Notes under the pieces: model-generated
Database searches by the model: none
What the model saw: the letters and a program-made list of their open reading frames with translations, nothing else
Told to the model about the DNA's origin: nothing
Program-made: the position numbers and the translations under genes
Assembly: GCA_011174845.1 (NCBI GenBank)
Contig: DUEW01000176.1
Location: 1 to 37,403, forward strand
Source: Anaerolineae bacterium
Lineage (GTDB): Bacteria; Chloroflexota; Anaerolineae; Anaerolineales; E44-bin32
Direction of reading: 5' to 3'
DNA length: 37,403 nt
Shown: positions 16,619 through 24,650 of the stretch, one piece after another
Numbering within the stretch: the first letter of the stretch is position 1
Layout of the letters: the number at the start of each line of letters is the position of its first letter

Positions 16619-17158
16619 TTACTCCTTTCGAATCCTTCGATATCTAAATCGATTAATTGAGACAACCCAGAGGGTTGCCAAGCCTGCAAGACTAAGTGGC
16701 AGAGAAACTCGGTAAACCAACGGAATGCTATCTATGGATGCATCAAGCAGAATGCCCATAATCATTCGAAACAGGTGTAAATTAGCGACCAAATTAGCGA
16801 CCTTACTTCCCCACACCATGAGGGTGGGAATTGCGGGTTGAAATAACGGCAGCAACTCAGTTCCAAAGAGGAATGCCAAGCCCACCAACCCTAACGCGGT
16901 GGTAAACAACACCGCGCTCATTTGACGTTGATGAGTCCGACGACGGTGGTCAGCTAAGCGAGATCTCCAACGCTGAGTGAAACCCGGTAAAGGCGCAACC
17001 AGCGAAGCCGAAAGGATCTGATCCTCGATGTTCGTCCAAGCGTTAGCTAAGGCACGACAATTATCGCAGGTCGTCAGATGATCTTCGAGATCACGGGCTT
17101 CATCACTCGAGAGAGTCTTCCGCTCAAAGAGCCAAAATTCATAAGGCTGATGCTTCAT
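16619..17158 (-). CDS. Anti-sigma factor with zinc-finger (ZAS) domain
   Basis: This is a 179-aa protein. Its ATG at 17158 is preceded by GGGAG, and it overlaps the sigma-factor gene by 20 bases. The N-terminal HxxxCxxC motif (H27, C31, C34) is the hallmark of zinc-binding anti-sigma domains that hold an ECF sigma factor. A membrane segment follows at MSAVLFTTALGLVGLAFLFG (about 82-101), with others at about 110-130 and near the C terminus (LPLSLAGLATLWVVSI). It would keep the sigma factor encoded upstream inactive at the membrane until an envelope signal arrives. The short extracytoplasmic parts give no clue to that signal. Confidence 0.85.
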   Translation of the reverse strand: MKHQPYEFWLFERKTLSSDEARDLEDHLTTCDNCRALANAWTNIEDQILSASLVAPLPGFTQRWRSRLADHRRRTHQRQMSAVLFTTALGLVGLAFLFGTELLPLFQPAIPTLMVWGSKVANLVANLHLFRMIMGILLDASIDSIPLVYRVSLPLSLAGLATLWVVSINRFRYRRIRKE

Positions 17159-17741
17159 CACATCTCCCAGATGCCCCCACTGCCACACTCTTACGGACCA
17201 TCCATTGTTCGGCGAGGTACCGCCGAGATCGATGGAGACGGCTTTTTACTGCAGAGACAGAAATCGATAAACATTGCGCAATTTCTTCATAGGAAAGGTC
17301 GTACCAATAGCGCAGGATCAACGCTACCCGATCTTGATCCCCAAGGTGCTCCAAGATCTCCCTGACAGTTTCTTGCTCCTCTTTTACTGTGAGCGCCGCT
17401 TCTGGCCCCGGTGTGTCATCTGATTTTTGCTGCCATGGCAGCAGCTCATCAAGCGATTGGATCGGATACCTCCTTCGACGCAATCGATCGATGCAGTGAT
17501 GGGATGCAATGGATAACAACCATGTTGCGAAACGGCGTTTGGGATCGTAGCGGCTCAATCCACGGTATGCTCTCAAGAAGGTCTCCTGCGCCGCATCTTC
17601 GGCTTCCGATGGGTTACCTAACATTCGGTAACACAAGTTGAAAACAGGCACTTGGTAAACCTCTACCAGCTTGGCGAACGCGTCGTCGTCGCCCTGCTTA
17701 GCACGGTGTATCCATTCACTGTCGTTAGCGCGTTCACCCAT
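17139..17741 (-). CDS. ECF (RpoE/SigW-like) RNA polymerase sigma factor
   Basis: This 200-aa protein has the two-domain ECF layout. Region 2 covers about residues 22-92 (EAEDAAQETFLRAY, then RRFATWLLSIASHHCIDRLR), and region 4 covers about 125-177 (YEEIAQCLSISVSAVKSRLH), separated by an acidic linker. It directs RNA polymerase to a small regulon. It is the first gene of an operon with its anti-sigma factor and an exported beta-helix protein, the usual arrangement for envelope-stress sigma factors. No obvious GGAAC-type autoregulated promoter was found upstream. Cognate promoters cannot be predicted from this window. Confidence 0.94.
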   Translation of the reverse strand: MGERANDSEWIHRAKQGDDDAFAKLVEVYQVPVFNLCYRMLGNPSEAEDAAQETFLRAYRGLSRYDPKRRFATWLLSIASHHCIDRLRRRRYPIQSLDELLPWQQKSDDTPGPEAALTVKEEQETVREILEHLGDQDRVALILRYWYDLSYEEIAQCLSISVSAVKSRLHRSRRYLAEQWMVRKSVAVGASGRCDEASAL

Positions 17742-18449
17742 GCTTTCTGGCTGCCTTTTGATTTGTTTCTATCCATCTATACGTAAAATGAGCAATTGGG
17801 TTGCACGTATTTTCGCCACAATCCGTGCCACTATCCAATACAATGATTAAACATCAAGAATGGCGATCATGTCGCCCCACATTGTAGGCTTCCCTCGACC
17901 ATTCTTTCCTCAACACGATCACTCCGAAGATCATCCATATTTAAAAACCGACGCGGGTCTTGGTAGGAGCCAATGTGACTGGACCGCACTCTTTTACTGC
18001 GGCAAGAAAAGCTTTGCATAATTGTGGGACTTTCGGTCTTTTGCCTTCGAAATGTGCCTCGATGGAAAAGCAACCACAGGAGTGCCGTTGATTCCGATTG
18101 GCGAAACAGCAACCACACTATGGGCACATCCATGATGGTCGCTTATTTTCTACGGCGATTCTCCCCTTCGTTTAAACTGGCCTTCGCGGAACTTGATCAT
18201 GTTTGGATTTGAGGTCAGCTTTGCCATTATACCCGTGTGTACGGGATGAATATGTCAACGATTTGGTATGACAAATATCTACATAATACTTGGACCATCG
18301 TGATTATTTTCTGCCAAACTCATTTCGTCGTGAACGATCTCTGGCGATTGGATTTGAACGTTACGAGATTCCAACCTATGCATTGACTACTTGTTAGATG
18401 AACCTAAGGTTTCCGATCTATAGTCCGATTTAATCAACAAGCGCCTAAC
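17742..18449. other. About 700-base gene-free stretch between divergent genes
   Basis: This divergent spacer, between the sigma-factor gene and the gene at 18513, is long for this compact region. Short open frames exist on both strands (for example 17867-18133 on the - strand), but their composition is Arg/Ser-rich and they lack ribosome-binding sites, so I do not call them. No tRNA cloverleaf, riboswitch or repeat family copy was recognised. It must hold the sigma operon promoter. Confidence 0.5.
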
Positions 18450-18470
18450 TTCAAGATCTAACATCATGCA

Positions 18471-18479
18471 TGCTATAAT
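18471..18479 (+). promoter_or_regulatory. Extended -10 promoter (TGCTATAAT)
   Basis: TGCTATAAT at 18471-18479 lies 33 bases upstream of the ATG at 18513. A weak -35-like TTCAAG is 18 bp upstream (18450-18455). The nonamer is identical to the one in front of the mutase gene at 4788. Confidence 0.55.
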
Positions 18480-18512
18480 TCACACTTACTACATCTCTAG
18501 GTAAGAAAGTCA

Positions 18513-19241
18513 ATGTTCAAGCGTCTGCGTCATCTGCTCAATCTACCCTCAAAGCAAGAAGACATCGTTGATGAACCCCAAGTTGATCAGGAAAAGGTAA
18601 CCGCTGATTCTCCATTCCCTAAGCCAAGCGAACTCTCTTCCTTCGATGAGGCTCTTGGATACCTTGATAAAGTTCAGAGCAAAATTAATAAGCTGGCGGA
18701 GGAATTTGCAGGCGGAACGATCAACCGAGCTCAATTCAATGAACTTTATGATCACTACCGGCGTGAACAACTAATGGTTAAACAGTGGATCGACCTCTAT
18801 CCGGAATCAGACGCGTGGAAAGAAGCTACGACTGAAGGTAAAAGTGTTATTATCCGCGCTGAACACAAGGCCAGAGTCATAGGCTATGCGGTATATGAAA
18901 ACGAATCAGGTATGCCTCTGAATACTATTGGTCAATTCGAAGTCGAAGCAGAGCTTGCGATACCCATGTTGTCTTCCTACCGGGCTGCGACGAAAGAGAT
19001 CTTCGGAGCAGGGATGCGTTCTTCGGAGATCGAGGGGGGACGGTGGTTATGCTACATGCCTGGGGAGTTCACAACACTCATGGCTCTTTTCTCCACTGAG
19101 CCAGCATCGACTCAGTTGGAGGCGATGGAAAATCTCCACCGACTCTTCGAGCGTGCCAACCGCAACTTATTGACTCGAAAAGTTGTCGATCCAGACGAAC
19201 TCGTATTTCCTCACACCTACTTCCTGGGACTTCTGAAGTAG
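18513..19241 (+). CDS. Hypothetical protein, possible C-terminal roadblock-like domain
   Basis: This 242-aa soluble protein starts at an ATG with AGGTAAG upstream and has its own extended -10 promoter. Residues about 45-95 look like a helical hairpin (LGYLDKVQSKINKLAEEFAG, then QFNELYDHYRREQLMVKQWI). Residues about 110-225 alternate strands and helices (VIGYAVYENESGMPLNTIGQ, LCYMPGEFTTLMALFSTEPA, LENLHRLFERAN-like end), which recalls roadblock/LC7 regulatory folds, but I cannot confirm this. No membrane segment or catalytic motif is visible. It is a single gene, convergent with the ABC exporter. It could be a regulatory or scaffolding protein; the function is unknown. Confidence 0.7.
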   Translation: MFKRLRHLLNLPSKQEDIVDEPQVDQEKVTADSPFPKPSELSSFDEALGYLDKVQSKINKLAEEFAGGTINRAQFNELYDHYRREQLMVKQWIDLYPESDAWKEATTEGKSVIIRAEHKARVIGYAVYENESGMPLNTIGQFEVEAELAIPMLSSYRAATKEIFGAGMRSSEIEGGRWLCYMPGEFTTLMALFSTEPASTQLEAMENLHRLFERANRNLLTRKVVDPDELVFPHTYFLGLLK

Positions 19242-19275
19242 CGACATCGAACTATCTTCCGTTATCGTTTTATAG

Positions 19276-19294
19276 GGGCGGGGCAATCCCGCCC
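19276..19294. terminator. Hairpin between convergent genes, possible bidirectional terminator
   Basis: GGGCGGG (19276-19282) pairs with CCCGCCC (19288-19294) across GCAAT. It lies 35 bases after the + strand stop at 19241 and about 130 bases after the - strand stop at 19426. Neither side has a real T-run, so termination is uncertain; it may instead be a remnant of a TAGGGGCG-type dispersed repeat. Confidence 0.4.
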
Positions 19295-19425
19295 ATACTT
19301 CATTGAGGACATAGTAGGCAGAGTTTGGCGGGAATCTCAAACCGAATGAACGAGGATCGGACCCACTATGTGGTGAGGTCCATTGGAAAACCACGTCCAC
19401 CTGCAGGATGTAGAAGAGAGACGGA

Positions 19426-21357
19426 TTAATTGGCCTGAGGATGAAATTGAGTCTCATGTAGACGGGCGTACAATCCGCCGCGAGCTAACAACCCTTCATG
19501 CCGACCCTGTTCGACCAAACGACCCTCGTCCATGACCAAGATCAAGTCAGCCCCCATGATCGTGCTCAAACGATGAGCGATCACCAGAGAAGTCCGACCT
19601 CGCATGACCCGTTCCATGGCATCTTGGATGAGCGCCTCGGATTGTGAATCGAGGTGACTGGTAGCCTCGTCCAAAATTAAAACTTTAGGATCTTTTAGCA
19701 ACACACGCGCGATCGCTACGCGTTGTCTTTCACCACCCGATAAGCGATAGCCCCGCTCGCCAACAACCGTATCATAGCCATCGGGCAGGGAAACAATGAA
19801 GTCGTGAATATTTGCCGCACGGCAAACCGCTTCTAACTCCTCCTGGGTCGCGTCTGGCTTGGCATAGAGAAGGTTTTCGCGAAGTGTGGCGTGAAATAGG
19901 TACGTTTCCTGTGTGACCATACCTACATGTGTAGCAATTGAATCGAGGGTCAAATCGCGCAAGTCATGGCCATCGAAGGTCACGCGACCCTCAGTAGGAT
20001 CATATAAGCGTGGCAAGAGATAGGTAATGGTCGTCTTGCCGGCACCGCTCGGGCCGACAAGCGCTGCCACCTGTCCGGGATGAATTTCAAAGCTGACATC
20101 CCAGAGAGCATAGCGTACAGGTTCATCATCGCCCGAAGCACCATCTCCATCTTTACGTGCTACCTTCGGTGCGATGTAGCTGCTATGCGTGCGCCAGGAG
20201 AAACGGCGGACTTCTTCTAATCCTACCGGTGCTCCCTTCGCTTCTTGATAGCTGAACGCTACTCCCTCAAAACGAAGATGACCACGAGCATCGGTCAGGG
20301 TTAATGCCCCTGGTCGATCGGTGATCTCAATTGGTAGATCGAGTACCTCAAATACGCGTTCGAAGCTCACCATCGAGGTGGCGAACTCGACTCTCGCGTT
20401 GGTTAATGCTATCAAAGGACCATACAAATCACGCAGATACACACTGAAGGCGACGATCGTTCCAATCGTGAATACACCGCGGAGCACCAGATGACCACCT
20501 GCCCAGAATACCAACGCCGTCCCAATCGCGCTTACCAAGCTCAGTGCCAAGAAAAACCACCGACCGATCACGGCTTGTCTCACACCTATATCACGAACCT
20601 GGGCAGCATTCTCGGAAAAACGTTCCACTTCTGATTGATACCGTCCGAAGATCTTCACCAACAAGGCACCGCTGATATTCAGCGTCTCGTTCATCATGGC
20701 GTTCATGCGAGCGTTGAGCTCCAATGCTTGACGTGCGATTCGACGTAATACATCACCCACACGCCGCGCTGGTAACACGAAAAGCGGTAAGATGGCCACT
20801 CCCAAGAGGGTTAAACGCCATTCGAGCGAGAGCATTACGGCCAATGTAGCGACGAGGGAAAAGAGATTACTGGCAAGTGTAATCAGCGTCCCAGTGACCG
20901 CACGTTGAGCGCCGATGACGTCGTTGTTAAGGCGGGACATCACCTCTCCCACTTGGGTATGGGTGTAGAAACGCAGGCTCATACATTGGAGATGTGTGTA
21001 CAAAGCACGTCGCAGATCGAAGATGATCCCCTCTCCAATTCTGGCACTGGCATAACGTTGCGCCACCCCGAGCAAGCCATTGGCTAGCGGTACGGCGATC
21101 ATCCCCAGCGCTAACAAATTTAATCGGAGAAAGTCCCATTGAGGAAGAGCGTTGTCAAGCAGGTCGCGCATCAACAACGGAGGTAGAAGTGATAGGAGCG
21201 ATACACCAAACATCGTGGCCAGCATGATCACAATCCCACGCCAGTAGGGTCGAGCGTAACCACCAACCCGGCGTAGCAGTGCTTGACTGACCTCGGGCCG
21301 ATCCTGTTCTTCGTCGTACCGGATATAGGAAAACCACCCTCCTCCGTGATGCCCCAT
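19426..21357 (-). CDS. ABC exporter half-transporter (MsbA/MDR-like)
   Basis: This 643-aa protein fuses a six-helix type IV exporter membrane domain (about 35-320) to a nucleotide-binding domain. Walker A is GPSGAGKTT (435-443), the signature is LSGGERQ (539-545), and Walker B ends VLILDE (559-564), followed by ATSHLD. It would work as a dimer to export lipid, drug or peptide; the substrate cannot be read. A roughly 45-residue insertion, about 371-416, separates the beginning of the nucleotide-binding domain (VAFSY) from ALWDVSF, next to the A-loop. ATG 21357 has AAAGGAG upstream. The gene stands alone, with no partner half-transporter nearby. Confidence 0.93.
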   Translation of the reverse strand: MGHHGGGWFSYIRYDEEQDRPEVSQALLRRVGGYARPYWRGIVIMLATMFGVSLLSLLPPLLMRDLLDNALPQWDFLRLNLLALGMIAVPLANGLLGVAQRYASARIGEGIIFDLRRALYTHLQCMSLRFYTHTQVGEVMSRLNNDVIGAQRAVTGTLITLASNLFSLVATLAVMLSLEWRLTLLGVAILPLFVLPARRVGDVLRRIARQALELNARMNAMMNETLNISGALLVKIFGRYQSEVERFSENAAQVRDIGVRQAVIGRWFFLALSLVSAIGTALVFWAGGHLVLRGVFTIGTIVAFSVYLRDLYGPLIALTNARVEFATSMVSFERVFEVLDLPIEITDRPGALTLTDARGHLRFEGVAFSYQEAKGAPVGLEEVRRFSWRTHSSYIAPKVARKDGDGASGDDEPVRYALWDVSFEIHPGQVAALVGPSGAGKTTITYLLPRLYDPTEGRVTFDGHDLRDLTLDSIATHVGMVTQETYLFHATLRENLLYAKPDATQEELEAVCRAANIHDFIVSLPDGYDTVVGERGYRLSGGERQRVAIARVLLKDPKVLILDEATSHLDSQSEALIQDAMERVMRGRTSLVIAHRLSTIMGADLILVMDEGRLVEQGRHEGLLARGGLYARLHETQFHPQAN

Positions 21358-21404
21358 ACCTGTCTTCTCCTTTCTATGACGATATATGAGGAATTCTTTA
21401 GAGG

Positions 21405-21410
21405 ATTATA
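21405..21410 (-). promoter_or_regulatory. Possible -10 element for the ABC exporter gene
   Basis: TATAAT reads on the - strand at 21410-21405, about 48 bases before the ATG at 21357. No strong -35 box is seen. Confidence 0.4.
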
Positions 21411-21447
21411 ACGCAGTGGAAGACCCTGAGACGCTAAGAAAACCAGG

Positions 21448-21480
21448 AATCCCCCACCCGTTTCACCCCGGTGGGGGATT
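21448..21480. promoter_or_regulatory. Perfect 11-bp hairpin in a divergent promoter region
   Basis: AATCCCCCACC (21448-21458) and GGTGGGGGATT (21470-21480) are exact reverse complements around an 11-nt loop. The element lies between the divergent starts of the ABC exporter (21357) and the small gene at 21531, where a plain terminator is not expected. It could be a leader hairpin or attenuator of the small gene, or end an unseen transcript. Confidence 0.5.
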
Positions 21481-21530
21481 TCTACGTCCGCTATCACTGC
21501 TTATCCTAGATCTGAATAAAGGAGAATACC

Positions 21531-21794
21531 ATGGACAGCTTCCTCGCTTCACCCCTCGAACCCAACAGGTTTCCATTAAATTGCGATATGCACACGCTCG
21601 CCTGTTTCCGACGTACGATGGGCAAAGATGACCAGGAGATCCTTGACGATCTGTTGTACTCCGTGAGGCATCATTGGCCATTTAGAGAAAACGCCGCCCA
21701 CCTAACGCCATTAGAATTGTTACTCATGACGATGATGGTTGAGCAGAGGAAAGAGATGGTGCGCTTGATGAGCTTAGTGGAGAGGAAGCCTTAA
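21531..21794 (+). CDS. Small hypothetical protein
   Basis: This is an 87-aa protein. AAAGGAG lies seven bases upstream of the ATG at 21531, which supports a real gene. The C-terminal half is helical and amphipathic (LTPLELLLMTMMVEQRKEMV), possibly an oligomerisation helix, and the N-terminal part contains two Cys (CDMHTLAC). No known domain is recognised. It is a lone gene followed by the foldback repeats at 21853-22202 and preceded by a strong hairpin. Function unknown. Confidence 0.6.
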   Translation: MDSFLASPLEPNRFPLNCDMHTLACFRRTMGKDDQEILDDLLYSVRHHWPFRENAAHLTPLELLLMTMMVEQRKEMVRLMSLVERKP

Positions 21795-21852
21795 AAATTG
21801 ATTTTAGAAAGATGGATGCGGCTACAGAAAGCACATTCCGTCTATTCATCGT

Positions 21853-21905
21853 CTGCAACCGCAGGCTTTAGCCTGCGCTGCGCAACTAAAGGGTGCGGCT
21901 ATAGA
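21853..21905. repeat. Foldback repeat family II, copy 1
   Basis: A 53-bp unit with outer arms CTGCAACCGCA / GTGCGGCTATAG, an inner perfect hairpin GCAGGCTTTAGCCTGC, and CGCTGCGCAACTAAAGGG. The left arm has drifted slightly from the GTAGCCGC seen in copies 2 and 3. Confidence 0.8.
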
Positions 21906-21935
21906 CCTAGACCTTCCATTCCTTCTGTGCGTTCC

Positions 21936-21987
21936 CTGTAGCCGCAGGCTTTAGCCTGCGCTGCGCACCCTAAAGGATACGGCTACA
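21936..21987. repeat. Foldback repeat family II, copy 2
   Basis: A 52-bp unit in the same orientation as copies 1 and 3. Arms are TGTAGCCGCA and ATACGGCTACA, and the inner hairpin GCAGGCTTTAGCCTGC is identical. The middle reads GCACCCTAAAGG instead of GCAACTAAAGG. Confidence 0.8.
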
Positions 21988-22032
21988 TTGGATTTCACCT
22001 CCCCGAGAGGACGCTTATAACACAAGATCATC

Positions 22033-22087
22033 GTAGGGGCGCACGGTCGAAGATGCTGGGCGATTTTCCCAGCCCGTGCACCCCTAC
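22033..22087 (+). repeat. Foldback repeat family III, copy 1
   Basis: A 55-bp unit with arms GTAGGGGCGCACG (22033-22045) and CGTGCACCCCTAC (22075-22087), one mismatch between them, and an inner CTGGGCGATTTTCCCAG hairpin. It differs from the reverse complement of the unit at 24767-24821 at only about three positions. Confidence 0.8.
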
Positions 22088-22150
22088 AGTGTTTATCCAT
22101 ATCGCAGGGACAGAGAGTATGCTCCCCAATGCTTATCCTAGGATGTTTCT

Positions 22151-22202
22151 CTGTAGCCGCAGGCTTTAGCCTGCGCTGCGCAACTAAAGGGTGCGGCTAC
22201 AG
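22151..22202. repeat. Foldback repeat family II, copy 3
   Basis: A 52-bp unit with arms CTGTAGCCGCA and TGCGGCTACAG pairing perfectly, and the same inner GCAGGCTTTAGCCTGC hairpin. All three copies plus a family III element fill the 517-base spacer between convergent genes. Confidence 0.82.
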
Positions 22203-22311
22203 ATCTTCCTTCCCATATAAAAAGCATTCTTGCTAAACGAACTAACCGATAATGTTGAGCGTGATTCTCACTGATCTACCGCAATAGCTCATCATCCGAT
22301 GAGGAAAGTTT

Positions 22312-23217
22312 TCAATCCCTTCTCGGAAAGAACGAGCTTAATTTCTCGGGCCCCGCGACGATCTCTCTCGCGACATATAGTGTCCCACCCTCTTCTAATT
22401 TTGGTTTTATCCACCACTTAATCATCGTGATCTCTCCGCTCTCGATCTCAATCCCAGTGATACTGCGAGGGTGCACACAACTGCCGGTGTTGAAATAAGG
22501 CGGGGTTCCAGGTTTGGGGAACATCGGTCGATGGGTGTGACCACAGATGAATATTAGATTCTTCGACCGAACCCAACGGATATATTCTCCCTCGACTATC
22601 CTTCGTTTCTTGTAATTCTTTGCCGGGCTCGTGGGATCCCGGATACCTAGGAGTTGGAGGTGTCGCCAAAAATGGCGCGAGATAAACCTGGCTACCCACC
22701 ACAAAGTTTCGCCTAACAAATCCCCTTGATGACCATGAGCCAGAAAAATGCGGTTGGCTGTGTCCCAATGTCGTAGGACAATCCCCTCATGCACTTCGAT
22801 ACCATCAAATAAAGGCTCATATCGCTGAGTTTGCTCGTCGTAATATCGATAGAGAGTCCTTTCGACGACCTTGGGGTCTTTGCGCTCAATATCGTGGTTT
22901 CCAAATATGAGGTACAACCGTCCTTCCTCGTAGAAATCGCGCATCAGAAAAAAAACGTGGCTGTGCGCTTTCCTAATATCCTCAAATCGCTTATTCTCGT
23001 GCAGCTCATCACTGTCCCCAATCTCAATGCAGGTGAACCCCCGTGCATAATAATGCTCCAAGGCAAAATAGAAGAGGTTTTGGTTGTGGGCAAAATCATC
23101 GGCCCAACTGTTATCTCCCCGATGGCAATCGCTGAAGAGAACGATCTTGCTCGAATCATTAAAGGGGATCTCTTCCGACATTTCCAAGACTTCAGTCAAT
23201 CGCTCGAATGTGGACAC
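22312..23217 (-). CDS. Calcineurin-like metallophosphoesterase (LpxH-like)
   Basis: This 301-aa protein starts at GTG 23217 with AGGAGG six bases upstream. Metal-binding blocks are SDCH (29-32), GDSDE (67-71), GNHD (106-109), HGHQGD (161-166) and GHTH (226-229), the order of two-metal phosphoesterases. The SDxHxGD opening and GHTHRP ending resemble UDP-2,3-diacylglucosamine hydrolase (LpxH), but the GDSDE block differs from the usual GDLFE/D, and the protein is about 60 residues longer. A lipid A role is doubtful if the host lacks lipopolysaccharide, as Chloroflexota generally do. The true substrate could be another phospholipid, nucleotide or phosphoprotein. The M20 peptidase gene lies about 100 bases upstream in the same direction. 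Confidence 0.85.
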   Translation of the reverse strand: MSTFERLTEVLEMSEEIPFNDSSKIVLFSDCHRGDNSWADDFAHNQNLFYFALEHYYARGFTCIEIGDSDELHENKRFEDIRKAHSHVFFLMRDFYEEGRLYLIFGNHDIERKDPKVVERTLYRYYDEQTQRYEPLFDGIEVHEGIVLRHWDTANRIFLAHGHQGDLLGETLWWVARFISRHFWRHLQLLGIRDPTSPAKNYKKRRIVEGEYIRWVRSKNLIFICGHTHRPMFPKPGTPPYFNTGSCVHPRSITGIEIESGEITMIKWWIKPKLEEGGTLYVAREIVAGPEKLSSFFPRRD

Positions 23218-23315
23218 CTTCAGCCTCCTGGAAGCAGATTATTCCAATCGGTCTAGTTTTCGGGAAAATCCCTCATTTTCTAATCTACGAAATACTACGA
23301 AACACCGATAATAAC

Positions 23316-24650
23316 TCATTCCCCAAACCGTTGGAGGACAGAATAGATCGCATTGGTACCGAACTCGACAGCATCCACTGGGAGGCGTTCATTTGTGGCA
23401 TGAGCCAGATCGAAGAATTTAAACTCCTCCGGTAATTTCATCGGTGTGAAGCCATAGCTTTGGATTCCTAAACGAGAGAAATGGCGGGCGTCCGTAACGG
23501 CAGGTAATAGCATAGGCAAGACGATGCCTCCTGGATCGAATTCTTGCAAGACTGCCGCCAAAGTATTAAAGAGGCCCATATCAAGTTCTGCTGGTCCAGC
23601 GTCGTACCAAATGAGTTCAAGCTCGACATCGTCCTCAAGGACTGGTCGCAACTCCGTGATCATATCATCGGGGGTAAAACCAGGGAGTAAGCGGCCATCC
23701 ATTTCGAAGACGATCTTACTTGGGATGACATTGATTTTGTCACCCCCATGGACAATCGTGGCATTGACCGTGTTACGGAATAAAGGCTCAAAGTTATTCT
23801 TATGTTCTCCTGTCAGCTTTAGCACGGTGTCGGTCAGAGCCGGATTCAGCAATTGACGTAGCACAAACCCCTGAGCCAGTGGCAAGGAAGAGCTGATGAT
23901 TTCAAACATCTGCCGCGCTGCGGTTGTAATGTGAATAGGCAACCGGGATCTGTCCAATCGTTGCAGGACTCGGCCTAGCTTGGCCATCGCACCACCGCGC
24001 ATCGGCCTCGATCCATGCCCCCCAGGTCCTCTCACCGTACCTCTCATCCAACATATTTGCTTTTCCGCAACTTGAATTGGATAGAAGGTCTTCCCTGCGA
24101 TGTAAAAGGAAGCCCCACCAAATTCTCCGAGGGCATATCGGATCCCCTCGAATTGATCTGGATGTTCATCCACCATGTGCATCGCCCCGTATACGCCACC
24201 CGCTTCTTCGTCACACAAAATAGCCAACACAACATCACCCGGTGGAGATAAATCCTCGGCTTTCGCGCGCAGGACCGCGGCCAACATCATGGCTACGCCG
24301 CTCTTCATGTCCAATGCCCCTCGACCCCAGATGTACCCATCGTGCACCTTCCCCTCAAAAGGAGGGTATGTCCAATCTTGATCCTCGGTCGTGACCACGT
24401 CCACATGGCCGTAAAGCAACAGCGGTGGAGCTGATCCCCGACCCTTCAAACGGGCGATCAGGTTCGGTCTGTTAGGGTCTTTGGCAAAGATGCTGGTATC
24501 CATACCCGCATCATTAAGCAGGCGATCGATGTACATCACGCACTCCACTTCATTGCCGGGAGGGTTGGTCGTGTCAAAACGAATCAGGTTTTGGAGTAGT
24601 TCAATCGGGCGAGTATATAAGGGATCGCTTGAAGCTTCAGCCATGGCCAT
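23316..24650 (-). CDS. M20-family metallopeptidase/deacylase
   Basis: This is a 444-aa protein. The ATG at 24650 is chosen because GGGAGGAG lies just upstream. Zinc ligands and catalytic residues follow the M20 pattern: GHVDVV (His82, catalytic Asp84), GALDMKSG (Asp114) and DEEAGG (catalytic Glu148, ligand Glu149). TDARHF provides the next ligand region, and a late His lies in DLAHATNERL. A dimerisation domain fills the middle (about 190-330). Members cleave dipeptides, N-acyl amino acids or succinyl-diaminopimelate; the substrate cannot be named from the sequence. The PPGNE and GRGALDMKSG blocks are closest to the ArgE/DapE/ACY1 group. No signal peptide is seen, so it is cytoplasmic. Confidence 0.9.
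   Translation of the reverse strand: MAMAEASSDPLYTRPIELLQNLIRFDTTNPPGNEVECVMYIDRLLNDAGMDTSIFAKDPNRPNLIARLKGRGSAPPLLLYGHVDVVTTEDQDWTYPPFEGKVHDGYIWGRGALDMKSGVAMMLAAVLRAKAEDLSPPGDVVLAILCDEEAGGVYGAMHMVDEHPDQFEGIRYALGEFGGASFYIAGKTFYPIQVAEKQICWMRGTVRGPGGHGSRPMRGGAMAKLGRVLQRLDRSRLPIHITTAARQMFEIISSSLPLAQGFVLRQLLNPALTDTVLKLTGEHKNNFEPLFRNTVNATIVHGGDKINVIPSKIVFEMDGRLLPGFTPDDMITELRPVLEDDVELELIWYDAGPAELDMGLFNTLAAVLQEFDPGGIVLPMLLPAVTDARHFSRLGIQSYGFTPMKLPEEFKFFDLAHATNERLPVDAVEFGTNAIYSVLQRFGE

Noticed and set aside
17867-18133. 88-aa open frame in the divergent spacer
   Set aside because: No ribosome-binding site, Arg/Ser-rich composition and no recognisable domain.
21853-22202. CRISPR-like array of three repeats
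   Set aside because: Spacings are irregular (about 30 and 163 bases), the units fold on themselves over their whole length, and no cas gene is present.
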